A DNA stretch of 64,000 bases from CADEED01 sp043747875 (GTDB lineage Bacteria; Pseudomonadota; Gammaproteobacteria; Steroidobacterales; Steroidobacteraceae): NCBI GenBank assembly GCA_043747875.1, contig JAYTOI010000100.1, positions 19,212 to 83,211 on the forward strand. Reading direction: 5' to 3'. The first letter of the stretch is position 1. The number at the start of each line of letters is the position of its first letter. The position numbers and the translations under genes are program-made. This document shows positions 16,912 through 25,098 of this stretch, one piece after another. The notes below the pieces were generated by a model, which did not search any database, was not told the origin of the DNA, and was given only the letters and a program-made list of their open reading frames with translations.

Positions 16912-18960
16912 ATGAATCGTCATCTTCGACCGTTCGGACTGAAGTTAGGTCCCTTGCTCACGGGGGCCGTGTACTTTCCTTTGCATTTCCTCGCGGTAGG
17001 CATCGGCCTCACGCTGCTGCTGGCGCCACGCGGCGCGGCCGTTTTCTGGCCCGCGACGGGTACGCTGCTGGCATTCCTGCTGCTCTACCCGCCGCGGTAC
17101 TGGGGCGCCGTGGCCGTCGGCGGACTCGTGGGCGAGCTCAGCGCGCATGCGTTGTTCGCGCCGCAGCCGCCCTCTGGGGAATCGATCGTTCTCTACGGCG
17201 TGAAGTTCCTCACGGCATTGCTCGGCGCGTGGCTCATGCAGGTCATCGTGCGCGGCCCGATCTCGTTCGCGCGCCTGCGGCACGTGCTGTGCTTCGCGGC
17301 CGCGGCGTTGGTGTCGACACTGGTGTGCGCGTTCATCGCTCAGGCCATCCGCCAGGATGCCGCCCTCTCGAGCAATATTTTCTGGCTCGGCGTGCAGAAC
17401 TGGTGGATAGGCGACTTCCTCGGCGCGCTGGTGGTCACTCCGTTGCTGCTGACCATCGGCTTTTCGGGATTCGCGCTCGCCACGCACGCGCGCGGTGGAA
17501 CGGCCGAGTCGCTGGCTGCGTTCGGTGTGCTGGCGGCGCTGCTCGGCACGGTGTTCCTGCGCCCGGACGGTTCGCCCACCTCGCCGCTCGACGTGCCCTA
17601 TCTCGTCTATCCAGTGCTGGTGTGGATCGCGATGTTGGGCGGACCGCGTCGCACCGCGCTCGCGGCCACGTTGACGGTGGCGGTCGCGTCGCTGGCCACG
17701 ACGCGCGGCTTCGGCCCATTCGAGGGCCCGTATGAGCTGCAGACCTTTCTCGCGCTGTGCGTACTGCCAGTGCTGCTGTTGCAGGCCGTGATGGCCGAGC
17801 GCGATTCGGCCATCGGCCTCGCGCGCGCCAGCGACGAGCGCTACCGCGCGTTCATCGCAAACAGCTCCGAGGCCATCTTCCGCACCGAGCTCGCCGAGCC
17901 CATGCCGGTCACGCTGTCGCCGGACGATCAGATCGCATGGGTACGCAAACACGGTTTCGTAGCCGAGTGCAATACCGCGTTCATGGTGGCGCTCGGTGTC
18001 AAGGAGGCCGAGAGCCCGATCGTCGGCACACGCCTCGGCGATCACCCCACCTGGTCGCGCATCTATCTAGAGCGCATCCGCGAGGCGATCCGCAACAGCT
18101 ATCAGGTGCGCAACATCGAGCACGTGGTGCACGGGCCCTATGGCCTCGACCGCGTGCTGCTGATTTCGATGGTGGGCATCGTCGAGAGCGGCATGGTGCT
18201 GCGTTTCTGGGGCACAGGACGCGACGTCACCGCGATGCGGGAGGCCGAGACGGCGCTGGCCCAGCACGACTTGCAGCTGCGCGCGCTGGCGACCGAGATC
18301 ACGCTGGCCGAGGAACGTGCCCGGCGCAAGCTCGCGGGCGAGCTGCACGATGGCCCCGCGCAGAATCTCGCCGGCCTGGCGATGCAGCTCGCGGGGATCA
18401 GAAGCAAGATGCGCGACCGCGACCAGATGCAGCTGCTCGATGAGGCCGAGCAGGTGCTGGCCGATACGATGCTGCAGACGCGCACACTGATGCTGGAGCT
18501 GGCGCCGCCGGGCCTGCACGACACCGGGCTGATCGAAGCGCTGCGCTGGCTGGCCGATCGCGTGGCCAAACAGCAGCGCATCATCGTGACCGTCGAGGAT
18601 GACGGCGCGCAGAAGCCGCTCGAGGACCAGGTCACGGTGCTGCTGTTCCAGACCGTGCGCGAGCTGCTGCAGAACGTGATCAAGCATGCGCGCTCGAAGC
18701 GCGCAACCGTGCGCTGCTCGATGCTCGAGGATGCATTCATGCTCGACGTCATCGATCCGGGCGTCGGCTTCGAAGTGCACGCCATCGATCGGCTGCCGAC
18801 CCGCCATGGTGGGTTCGGTCTGTTCAACATCCGCGAGCGCCTGAAGCTCCTGGGCGGTACGATCGAAATCCACTCCATCGTGGGTGAAGGCACCACGGTG
18901 CGCATTCGCGTACCGCTGAAGCCTCAGCATGGACTGTTCGACGAAGCACTGAGGGCCTGA
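16912..18960 (+). CDS. MASE1-domain sensor histidine kinase (NarL/LuxR-type HisKA_3)
   Basis: A 682-aa membrane sensor kinase. The first 290 residues hold about eight helices of the MASE1 type (FWPATGTLLAFLLLYPPRYW). A PAS-like segment follows (about 305-440, DERYRAFIANSSEAIFRTE), then a dimerisation/phosphoacceptor domain with His 479 in RRKLAGELHDGPAQNLAG, and an ATPase domain with RELLQNVIKHA (N box) and GGFGLFNIRERLKLLGG (G box). HisKA_3 kinases normally pair with LuxR-type response regulators, but none is adjacent, so it is an orphan in this window. An in-frame ATG five codons upstream is an alternative start. gloB follows after 6 bp. Confidence 0.9.
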   Translation: MNRHLRPFGLKLGPLLTGAVYFPLHFLAVGIGLTLLLAPRGAAVFWPATGTLLAFLLLYPPRYWGAVAVGGLVGELSAHALFAPQPPSGESIVLYGVKFLTALLGAWLMQVIVRGPISFARLRHVLCFAAAALVSTLVCAFIAQAIRQDAALSSNIFWLGVQNWWIGDFLGALVVTPLLLTIGFSGFALATHARGGTAESLAAFGVLAALLGTVFLRPDGSPTSPLDVPYLVYPVLVWIAMLGGPRRTALAATLTVAVASLATTRGFGPFEGPYELQTFLALCVLPVLLLQAVMAERDSAIGLARASDERYRAFIANSSEAIFRTELAEPMPVTLSPDDQIAWVRKHGFVAECNTAFMVALGVKEAESPIVGTRLGDHPTWSRIYLERIREAIRNSYQVRNIEHVVHGPYGLDRVLLISMVGIVESGMVLRFWGTGRDVTAMREAETALAQHDLQLRALATEITLAEERARRKLAGELHDGPAQNLAGLAMQLAGIRSKMRDRDQMQLLDEAEQVLADTMLQTRTLMLELAPPGLHDTGLIEALRWLADRVAKQQRIIVTVEDDGAQKPLEDQVTVLLFQTVRELLQNVIKHARSKRATVRCSMLEDAFMLDVIDPGVGFEVHAIDRLPTRHGGFGLFNIRERLKLLGGTIEIHSIVGEGTTVRIRVPLKPQHGLFDEALRA

Positions 18961-18966
18961 CGAAAA

Positions 18967-19758
18967 ATGTTAGTCCAAAGGATCTGGGCGGCAAACGATC
19001 TGCGCAACTTTCAGTACCTCATCGCCTGCTCGCAGAGCGGCGAGGCACTGGCGGTCGATCCGCTCGACGCGCGCCAGGTGCTCGCGGCGGCGCGCGAGCA
19101 CGGGCTGAGCATTACGCAGATCCTCAATACACACGAACATCGCGATCACACCGCGGGCAACGAGCAGGTGGTGCAGGCGACCGGCGCGAAGGTGCTGGCG
19201 CATGCGGGCGCGGCCAGCCAGATCGGCGGAGTAGATAGGGGTCTGGCGCGCGGCGACGTCATCAAGGTCGGGCGCACGGTGGAGCTCGAGGCCCTGGACA
19301 CCCCGGGTCACACGCTGGCGCACGTCTGCCTGCTGGCGCACGGCGACTCGTCCGGGCTGTTCTGCGGCGACACGATGTTCAACGCCGGTGCGGGCAATTG
19401 CCATCACGGCGGCGAGCCGGGCCTGCTGTACGAAACCTTCGTGAACCAGCTCGCCAGGCTGCCCGAGACGACGCGCGTCTATCCCGGCCACGAATACATG
19501 GCGCGCAATCTCGCGTTCACGCTCGACCGCGAGCCGGGCAATGCCGATGCCACAAAAGCGCTGGCGTCGGCGCGCGCCCATGAGCCGGCCGCCGCGCGTG
19601 TCACCACGCTCGGGGAGGAGAAACGGATCAACGCATTCCTGCGATTGCAGAATCCCGAGATCGTCGCGCGGCTGCGCGAGAAATTTCCCGAGATCGGGGA
19701 GAAGCCGGATGCGCGCACGGTGTTCATCAAACTACGCGAGTTGCGCAACCGCTGGTAG
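18967..19758 (+). CDS. gloB: hydroxyacylglutathione hydrolase (glyoxalase II)
   Basis: A 263-aa metallo-beta-lactamase-fold enzyme that hydrolyses S-D-lactoylglutathione to glutathione and lactate in methylglyoxal detoxification. The binuclear metal motif is NTHEHRDHTAGNEQV (about residues 55-69), with further ligands in DTPGHTLAHV, LFCGDTMF and PGHEYMARN. Basic and aromatic residues near the C-terminus (KRINAFLRLQNPE) fit the glutathione-binding domain of glyoxalase II. The length is normal. It begins 6 bp after the sensor kinase, so the two may be cotranscribed. Confidence 0.92.
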   Translation: MLVQRIWAANDLRNFQYLIACSQSGEALAVDPLDARQVLAAAREHGLSITQILNTHEHRDHTAGNEQVVQATGAKVLAHAGAASQIGGVDRGLARGDVIKVGRTVELEALDTPGHTLAHVCLLAHGDSSGLFCGDTMFNAGAGNCHHGGEPGLLYETFVNQLARLPETTRVYPGHEYMARNLAFTLDREPGNADATKALASARAHEPAAARVTTLGEEKRINAFLRLQNPEIVARLREKFPEIGEKPDARTVFIKLRELRNRW

Positions 19759-19766
19759 AAGAAGGG

Positions 19767-19798
19767 GACAGATCCATTTTCCGGAAAATGGATCTGTC
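19767..19798. terminator. 32-bp perfect palindrome between convergent genes
   Basis: GACAGATCCATTTTCC is followed at once by its exact reverse complement, preceded by AAGGGG and followed by TGCTTTTTC. It lies 8 bp after gloB and 7 bp before the end of the convergent GFA gene, so it can terminate both. The GGGGACAGATC arm resembles interspersed palindromes seen in many proteobacterial genomes; whether it is repeated elsewhere cannot be judged here. Confidence 0.75.
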
Positions 19799-19805
19799 TG
19801 CTTTT

Positions 19806-20192
19806 TCAGGCGCGGTATTCCCCGTGCCCTTCCGGGTACTGCGTCTCCCACTCCCGACCATTCACGAAACTGATCTTCATGCCCTTGATGGTCGGCGAGT
19901 CGATGCAGCGCGCGTTCACGCTCCAGCCGTCGGGATGCGAGCGCGGCACGTAGAACGGCTTGACACCGCAGGTGGAGCAGAACGTGTGCTTCGCCGTGCC
20001 GGTGTTGAACGTGTAGGTAGTCAGGGCATCGCTGCCCTTCGTGATGCGGAAGCGGCTCGCGGGAACGATGAGGTGTTGATACGCGAAGCGACTGCACATG
20101 GAGCAGTTGCACTCGTCGATCTCGAGCTCCGGCGGCGCGTCGACTTCGAAGCGCACGCGCCCGCAATGACAGCCGCCCGAATGCGTGATCAC
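19806..20192 (-). CDS. GFA/DUF636 family zinc protein
   Basis: A 128-aa protein of the glutathione-dependent formaldehyde-activating (GFA, CENP-V) family. Zinc ligands are in GGCHCGRVRFEV (residues 6-17), CNCSMCSRF and FCSTCGVKPF. The family binds glutathione adducts, but most members have unproven substrates. Start: the GTG at 20192 overlaps the TGA of the upstream gene (GTGA), which argues against the ATG 27 bp upstream. It is the last gene of a six-gene operon and ends at the shared palindromic terminator. Confidence 0.88.
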   Translation of the reverse strand: MITHSGGCHCGRVRFEVDAPPELEIDECNCSMCSRFAYQHLIVPASRFRITKGSDALTTYTFNTGTAKHTFCSTCGVKPFYVPRSHPDGWSVNARCIDSPTIKGMKISFVNGREWETQYPEGHGEYRA

Positions 20193-20812
20193 CGCGCCGC
20201 CTCGTGATCCAGCGCCCATTGCAGTGCGTCCGCGGCGCCCGCATCCGTCGGACGGCCACGCCTGCGCAGCTCGGCGATGAGACTCTCGCGACGCGGGCGA
20301 TCGCGATTCTGCGCCAGCTTCCACTTCACCTTGCGGGCGCGCACCGTGAGCGTGAGCGCCGCGATCTCCTTGAACGCCCCGCGGTACATGGCCTGCCCGG
20401 TGGCAACGGGCTGGTGTCCGCCATCCGGCTGGTAGTGCGCCATGAGCCGCTGCTGCTGTGCGGCCAGCACTTCCGCGTCTTCCGACATTTCCGCTTCGCA
20501 CTCGAAGATGACGCAGCGATGAAACGCCGTGGCGAACATCGCGTTCGTGGGATGCACCCAGTGCGACGGAATCGTGCCGTGGATCTCGTCCACCTCGAAC
20601 GCGCACTTCTTGTTGGTGCGCAGATCCGCGAGCTGTTCGTCGGAGCGGTGCAGGTGGATTTCGATGGTCGGGCCGAGGAACACGAAGGGGTACAACCCGA
20701 TGTGGGGCTGGCTTTCCGCGCCGGCGGTGACGAGGCGTCCCAAGTCTTGTTTGGTGACGAATTCGCGCAGCACGTCCTCGGGAATGTCGGCGTAGTAGTC
20801 GTAGAAGATCAT
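20189..20812 (-). CDS. PaiB-like FMN-binding negative regulator
   Basis: A 207-aa protein of the PaiB family, a split-barrel flavin-binding fold related to pyridoxamine-phosphate oxidase. Family motifs are present: QPHIGLYPFVF and GPTIEIHLHRSDEQ near the N-terminus, VDEIHGTIPSHWV at mid-protein (PaiB has a similar AYISPSWY region), and the C-terminal YRGAFKEIAALTLTVRARK plus KLAQNRDRPRRESLI, which matches the K-x-SQNR segment. In Bacillus PaiB affects sporulation and protease genes; here the target is unknown. It is coupled on both sides by 4-bp overlaps. Confidence 0.82.
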   Translation of the reverse strand: MIFYDYYADIPEDVLREFVTKQDLGRLVTAGAESQPHIGLYPFVFLGPTIEIHLHRSDEQLADLRTNKKCAFEVDEIHGTIPSHWVHPTNAMFATAFHRCVIFECEAEMSEDAEVLAAQQQRLMAHYQPDGGHQPVATGQAMYRGAFKEIAALTLTVRARKVKWKLAQNRDRPRRESLIAELRRRGRPTDAGAADALQWALDHEAAR

Positions 20813-21507
20813 GGGGTCACCACGGTCTCTTCGCGGTCCCAGCAGAGGAATAGATGTTTGTGTGAGCCATCGCTACGCTCGAAATGAAATATGAAATCGC
20901 CGGCACCCGCGGGCAGGTGCCGGCGCACATGAAGCTGGGTGCCATCACGGCCGATGTTCAACGGCAGCTCCGTTCCGTTCGACATGAAGGAATCGCGCAG
21001 CTCCGCGAACCTCCACGCGTCGGCGCGCCGCGGCACGGGACATTGATCCTCTCGCGTCACCGACGCAGCGACTTCGAGCGCCTGCTCGACGAGCGCCACC
21101 GCCTCTGCGGTCTCGATGTCATCCGCGATGACCGCCGCGACGCGTTGCGATCTGCCGCGCACGTCGACCTGCGTGTACAGCGCGCGTTCGATCGTCACCG
21201 CGCACTCCAATTCCGTCACCGCGCCCAGGCAGTGAACCACCGGCTCGGCGATCGAACCATCCGCGTGCGGCTCCGGCAACGCGTCGAGCCAGACATGGAG
21301 CGCCTTGCCGTTGCGCTGTGCGGCGACCATATTCCAGTCGAACACGTGTGTTTCGGCGACATCCGCCACGGCCAGCTTCGCTGCGCGCATTTCGCGTGGA
21401 GACAGCTTCGTCTCGGTCCATGATTCGTCGAGAGCATCCTGCCGCAGCACGCCGCAGCCAGACAGGGCCAGCGCGGCGGAAACGGCCAGTACGCTAGTGC
21501 TGCGCAC
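20809..21507 (-). CDS. hypothetical lipoprotein
   Basis: A 232-aa predicted lipoprotein: signal sequence MRSTSVLAVSAALALSGC with the lipobox LSGC at residues 15-18. The mature part is hydrophilic, with WTETKLSPREMRAAKLAVAD early and a C-terminal beta-rich segment FIFHFERSDGSHKHLFLCW. I recognise no family. The start overlaps the end of the DUF423 gene by 14 bp and its stop overlaps the PaiB-like start (ATGA), so it belongs to the operon. Confidence 0.75.
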   Translation of the reverse strand: MRSTSVLAVSAALALSGCGVLRQDALDESWTETKLSPREMRAAKLAVADVAETHVFDWNMVAAQRNGKALHVWLDALPEPHADGSIAEPVVHCLGAVTELECAVTIERALYTQVDVRGRSQRVAAVIADDIETAEAVALVEQALEVAASVTREDQCPVPRRADAWRFAELRDSFMSNGTELPLNIGRDGTQLHVRRHLPAGAGDFIFHFERSDGSHKHLFLCWDREETVVTP

Positions 21508-21904
21508 GCAGCGCTCCGAAGAGGAGGCACGCCCAGCCGGCGAGGAATGCCAGGCCGCCGAACGGAGTCACCGCGCCCAGCCACTTCTCGCCCGTGAGCG
21601 CGAGCATGTAGAGGCTGCCCGAGAAAAAGAGGATGCCGGCGATGAACGCCCAGCCCGCCACCACGAACGACTGGCGCTGCCAGCGGGCCCATCCCCACGC
21701 GCAGGCGCACAGCGCGAACGCGTGATACATCTGATAACGCACGCCGGTTTCGAACACGGCCAGCATGGCAGAGCTCAATCGCCCGCGCAGCGCATGCGCG
21801 CCGAACGCGCCGAAGGCCACGCCCAGGAAGCCGGCGGCACCGGCGCACATATACAGGAATCGGTCCACGACTACGGCCGCCGGGAGGCGCTCATCGGCCG
21901 TCAT
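21494..21904 (-). CDS. DUF423 membrane protein (YgdD-like)
   Basis: A 136-aa protein with four membrane helices. The hallmark GAFGAHALRGRL sits near residue 32, followed by FETGVRYQMYHAFAL, ILFFSGSLYMLALTG and TPFGGLAFLAGW, all typical of DUF423. The function of the family is unknown. It lies 4 bp after the upstream gene and overlaps the downstream lipoprotein gene. Confidence 0.9.
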   Translation of the reverse strand: MTADERLPAAVVVDRFLYMCAGAAGFLGVAFGAFGAHALRGRLSSAMLAVFETGVRYQMYHAFALCACAWGWARWQRQSFVVAGWAFIAGILFFSGSLYMLALTGEKWLGAVTPFGGLAFLAGWACLLFGALRAQH

Positions 21905-21908
21905 GTAG

Positions 21909-22922
21909 TTAGTTCGTCCGGGGCGGCGAATCCGCGGGCGGCGCGGCGGCGCGCATGCGCACGCTCGGTCCGCCCAGCATCATTCCAGGCCGGGGCATCG
22001 TGCGTCCCTGCGCGGCCATCTGTGCGCGCATGTCTTTCTGGAACTGCTGGTACTCGTCGTACACGGTGAGCTGCGCGGAGCTGAGGATGGTGCGCGCACG
22101 CTCGGTCACGCGGTGCTCGTAGTCGGCCTGCCAGGCTTCGTATTCCTGGGTGTACTGCTCCGGCTTGGTGGCGTTCGAGAAACTCGGCATCGGCACGCTG
22201 TCACGCTCTTCCGAGAGAGCGGTGACGAGGCGCGCGCGCTGCTGATCGTTGAGCGGTGCCTCCGAGCTGTCGAACTGCTGCGCGAGCATCGCCACTTCCA
22301 TGCGCGCCGGCATCTCCTTCTTGTAATCACCGTATTCAGCGGCCTTGGCCGAACCGAGCAGGTCGTTGATCTGGCCGTCGATGCGCTGCCAGTCGTTGCG
22401 CATCGCTTCCTGGTTGTTGGAGTCCGTGACTTCGCGTGGCTGATTGAACGATGCGGTCTGTTGCTCGGTGATGAGGTCGAGCAATTTGTCCGCGTCCTCC
22501 TGGCTGAGCCCCAGCCGGCTCTTGAGGTCGAAGTAGGTCTTCGCGTTCTGCGCGCGCATCTGGTTGCGCAGGGTCTTGATCATCGAGGGCGGCATTGGCG
22601 CGCGATTGGTAGTGGCAAATGCCGCTCCGTCCCTTGTTGGGACCCCTTCCTTGTTCACCGATTCCGAGGACACGGCAGCGACGGCGCCCGTCGGGTGGTG
22701 GGCGATCACGCCGGCATTGAAAGGATGGTCGCCGCCGGATCGGCGGCTCATGAACTGTTCGCGGATCTGCTCCAATTCCGCGACGCGCGCGTTCAGGCGC
22801 CGATTGGCTTCGGCCACTTCCTCTGCCTGGACGCTCGCTTCGGAGAACTGCTGCCAGAAATAGACCGTGGTAGCGCCGAACGCGGCGGTGGAGACTACGA
22901 GCCCGATGATGGTCGCTTTCAG
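21909..22922 (-). CDS. membrane-anchored coiled-coil protein, probable CTG start
   Basis: A 337-aa protein with one N-terminal membrane helix (ATIIGLVVSTAAFGATTVYF, residues 3-22), a short coiled coil (EEVAEANRRLNARVAELEQI), and a helical periplasmic domain rich in Gln, Arg and acidic residues (SRLGLSQEDADKLLDLITEQ). Its tail is Met/Pro-rich. No ATG lies near the membrane helix. The best start is CTG at 22922, which overlaps the upstream TGA (CTGA) and sits 6-7 nt after AAGGGAG. A GTG 36 bp upstream is possible but has no ribosome-binding site. Family unknown. Confidence 0.72.
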   Translation of the reverse strand: MKATIIGLVVSTAAFGATTVYFWQQFSEASVQAEEVAEANRRLNARVAELEQIREQFMSRRSGGDHPFNAGVIAHHPTGAVAAVSSESVNKEGVPTRDGAAFATTNRAPMPPSMIKTLRNQMRAQNAKTYFDLKSRLGLSQEDADKLLDLITEQQTASFNQPREVTDSNNQEAMRNDWQRIDGQINDLLGSAKAAEYGDYKKEMPARMEVAMLAQQFDSSEAPLNDQQRARLVTALSEERDSVPMPSFSNATKPEQYTQEYEAWQADYEHRVTERARTILSSAQLTVYDEYQQFQKDMRAQMAAQGRTMPRPGMMLGGPSVRMRAAAPPADSPPRTN

Positions 22923-23455
22923 GGTGTTCTCCCTTGCGGCGACACCGCCGCCAACCACGCCAGCGAGCCGGAAACGCCTTGCACCTGCCCCGTCTCCTTG
23001 TCGCTCTCGCTCTCGTTCTCGATCTCCTTCGGCTCGGCGTCTTCCACCGTCACGTCCTGCACGATGCGGACCTTGCGGCCTTCCGCGTCGACGATGTAGA
23101 TGATGCGGTCCTTGCCGGTGAATCCCTTCGCGGGGGTGTAGATCGTGGAGCCGTCGGGCTGGCGGGCCAAGGTGCCGTGGGCCGGTTGGAGCTCCACGTT
23201 CAGCAGCACGCATTTGAAGTCGCCCACATCCATCATGCCGCCGCCGGGCCTGCCGAAAAAGCCTTCCTGCATGAGGTGACTGCAAACGTCGGCCGGGGCC
23301 CAACTGAGCGTGGGCACGACACTCCGGTAGACGACGGCACTCGTGCGCAAGGTCTTGACGACCTGGGCGGCAGCTTGCGCAGCCACCACCATCCCCTGGA
23401 TGGGAGCCTGGATATCAGGTAGATCGAATACAAACACGGCAGTCTCCGGTCGCAT
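22919..23455 (-). CDS. hypothetical protein with Ig/cadherin-like segment
   Basis: A 178-aa protein that opens the six-gene operon. Residues about 90-135 read HGTLARQPDGSTIYTPAKGF, then TGKDRIIYIVDAEGRKVRI. This matches the GxL...G..YTP..gftG.D.f.y.v.D pattern of bacterial cadherin-like/Ig repeats. There is no signal peptide; the C-terminal region has a Glu/Ser-rich linker and a short hydrophobic stretch. Function is unknown. The stop overlaps the next gene's CTG start. Confidence 0.65.
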   Translation of the reverse strand: MRPETAVFVFDLPDIQAPIQGMVVAAQAAAQVVKTLRTSAVVYRSVVPTLSWAPADVCSHLMQEGFFGRPGGGMMDVGDFKCVLLNVELQPAHGTLARQPDGSTIYTPAKGFTGKDRIIYIVDAEGRKVRIVQDVTVEDAEPKEIENESESDKETGQVQGVSGSLAWLAAVSPQGRTP

Positions 23456-23603
23456 CCGGGACAGCCGGCTCGTCGGCCGTCAACGGATTGTGGAAGGGCG
23501 AGTCGATGGCTAGGCGGTCGGGTGGCCTGAGGTAGACGTGGAAGTGATGGTGATGGCCGGCGAGGCCGCGGTAATAGCGTACCGCAAGCGCGGGATTTTG
23601 GGC

Positions 23604-24125
23604 TCAGCCCACCGCGTGCGCGAGCATCAGGTCGAGGTACGCCCCTTCGATCAGCTGGGCGGGCTGAATGCCGAGCTGATCCATGAGCTCGCTTGCCTCG
23701 CGAATTCCCTGTTCCGCGGGCTCATCGTCCACCAGCATGACTTCGAGCTCGAGGAAATGGCCCAGGCCTTCCACTCGGTCGAGGTGCACGCGGGTACGTC
23801 CAACCAGGAAGAGAGTGCGGTATTTGCGGATGCGGCCGACTTGTCCGTAGGCCAACGAAAGCGATTCACGAAGCGTCTCGGGTGAGGAAGTTGGGGAGCG
23901 TAGATAGAACGACTCTTTCGGGCCGGTCTGGTTCACTCGGCGATAGAAAATGAGCTCGCCGGAATCGTTCGCCAGCGCGCGCAGCTTGAGCCGACCGGTG
24001 ACGCAGTGGAAGAAAGTGTCGTCCTGCGCGATTTCGAGCGGTCCTTCGCTCGCGAGCTGGGCCACTAGCGGTGTCAGCGCAGCGACATTTTCAATGCGCG
24101 CTTTGATCTCGATGTTCCGCGCCAT
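23604..24125 (-). CDS. CYTH domain protein (class IV adenylate cyclase-like)
   Basis: A 173-aa CYTH fold protein. It starts MARNIEIKARIEN, the ExExK signature of triphosphate tunnel enzymes. Further tunnel residues are in GRLKLRALAND, RRVNQTGPKESFYL, RTRVHLDRVEGLGHFLELEV and the final LIEGAYLDLML. The family includes class IV adenylate cyclases, thiamine-triphosphatases and triphosphatases, and the sequence does not decide between them. It stands 35 bp downstream of doxX-like on the same strand and may be cotranscribed with it. Confidence 0.85.
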   Translation of the reverse strand: MARNIEIKARIENVAALTPLVAQLASEGPLEIAQDDTFFHCVTGRLKLRALANDSGELIFYRRVNQTGPKESFYLRSPTSSPETLRESLSLAYGQVGRIRKYRTLFLVGRTRVHLDRVEGLGHFLELEVMLVDDEPAEQGIREASELMDQLGIQPAQLIEGAYLDLMLAHAVG

Positions 24126-24160
24126 GTGTGCCGCTCCGTGATGATTTCCCCATAGAAGGG

Positions 24161-24619
24161 TTACTTCTTGAGCCGTACTCCGCCACTTGCGCGCGGCAGC
24201 TCGTTGGCCTTGAGCCCCGCATCCACCGAGAAACGTCCGGCGCCGTGGGTGGCCAGATACAAACCGATGGCGACCAGGCAGCCCGACGGGAAAATTCCGC
24301 GCATGCCGCCCTCGCGATCGACCATGACGATGGCGACGATGAATATGACGGTGCAGAGGATACCGGCCCACCGCGTGAACAGGCCAAGCACGAACCCGAT
24401 TCCAATGGCGAGCTGGGCATAGACCGACAGCGGCGCAAGCAGCTTCGGCTGCGTGAAACGATGTTTGGCGAGGAAATCCGCGAATTCGGCCATGCGCGCC
24501 GCGTCCGAGATGTTGTCCCACACGCTCCAGATCAGGAAAAACCCGACGAACACGCGCAGCAGCAGCAGCGCGAAGTCGCCGAATTGCTGGGCAGAGCTCA
24601 GGAACAGCAGTTTCCGCAT
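24161..24619 (-). CDS. DoxX family membrane protein
   Basis: A 152-aa protein with four membrane helices. The first helix FALLLLRVFVGFFLIWSVWD, then YAQLAIGIGFVLGLFTRWAG and a C-terminal helix GIFPSGCLVAIGLYLATHGA, fit the DoxX family. Members act in quinone-linked or sulfur redox reactions in some organisms, but most are uncharacterised. No partner subunit is adjacent. Confidence 0.85.
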   Translation of the reverse strand: MRKLLFLSSAQQFGDFALLLLRVFVGFFLIWSVWDNISDAARMAEFADFLAKHRFTQPKLLAPLSVYAQLAIGIGFVLGLFTRWAGILCTVIFIVAIVMVDREGGMRGIFPSGCLVAIGLYLATHGAGRFSVDAGLKANELPRASGGVRLKK

Positions 24620-24763
24620 GTGATCCCTCGGGATATCGCCGACGAACCCGTGAGACTAACTGCGGTCGGTGGGGCGCGACAACGCATGGTTGTCGTCTTC
24701 ATCCATGCCCGACAAACGTCGCGAAGTGGCGACGCCCCGTTGGGCTGTCCCGGAGATGCGGGG

Positions 24764-25078
24764 TCAGGGAAAACGATACGCGCGCTCGACGCGGCAAATG
24801 CGCGTCTCGAACTCCGCGTACCACTTCTGGCGCCCCATCATTTGCGCAACGCGGTGCTCCGCATTCGCCTTCCACGCCGCGATGGCCTCCAGCGAGGTCC
24901 AGTACGACACCGTGATGCCGAGGCCATTTGGGTCGCGCGCGTGTTCGACACCCAGGAAGCCCGGCTGTTGGGATGCGAGCTCGACCATGCGGTCGCTGAC
25001 CGCGCCGTAGCCGTCTTCGACCGCGGTGCGCCGCGACGTGAAGATCACGGCGTAATACGGCGGCTGTTGTTCTTGCAT
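24764..25078 (-). CDS. antibiotic biosynthesis monooxygenase (ABM) domain protein
   Basis: A 104-aa single-domain protein. The ferredoxin-like ABM fold is suggested by YYAVIFTSRR, MVELASQQPGFLGVEHARD, GITVSYWTSLEAIAAWKANA and EFETRICRVERAY. Conserved W and N/H positions match the family. Such proteins include small quinol monooxygenases and heme-degrading enzymes; the substrate is not known. It lies 20 bp after the GST gene on the same strand, so the two probably share a transcript. Confidence 0.85.
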   Translation of the reverse strand: MQEQQPPYYAVIFTSRRTAVEDGYGAVSDRMVELASQQPGFLGVEHARDPNGLGITVSYWTSLEAIAAWKANAEHRVAQMMGRQKWYAEFETRICRVERAYRFP

Positions 25079-25098
25079 GGGTGTTTTCGCGGATCCGC

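Noticed and set aside
19767..19798. Terminal repeat of an insertion sequence
   Set aside because: It is a single palindrome between convergent core genes with no transposase and no second copy nearby.
20204..20887. A 227-codon plus-strand ORF opposite the PaiB-like gene
   Set aside because: Antisense shadow; the minus strand has clear PaiB motifs and operon overlaps.
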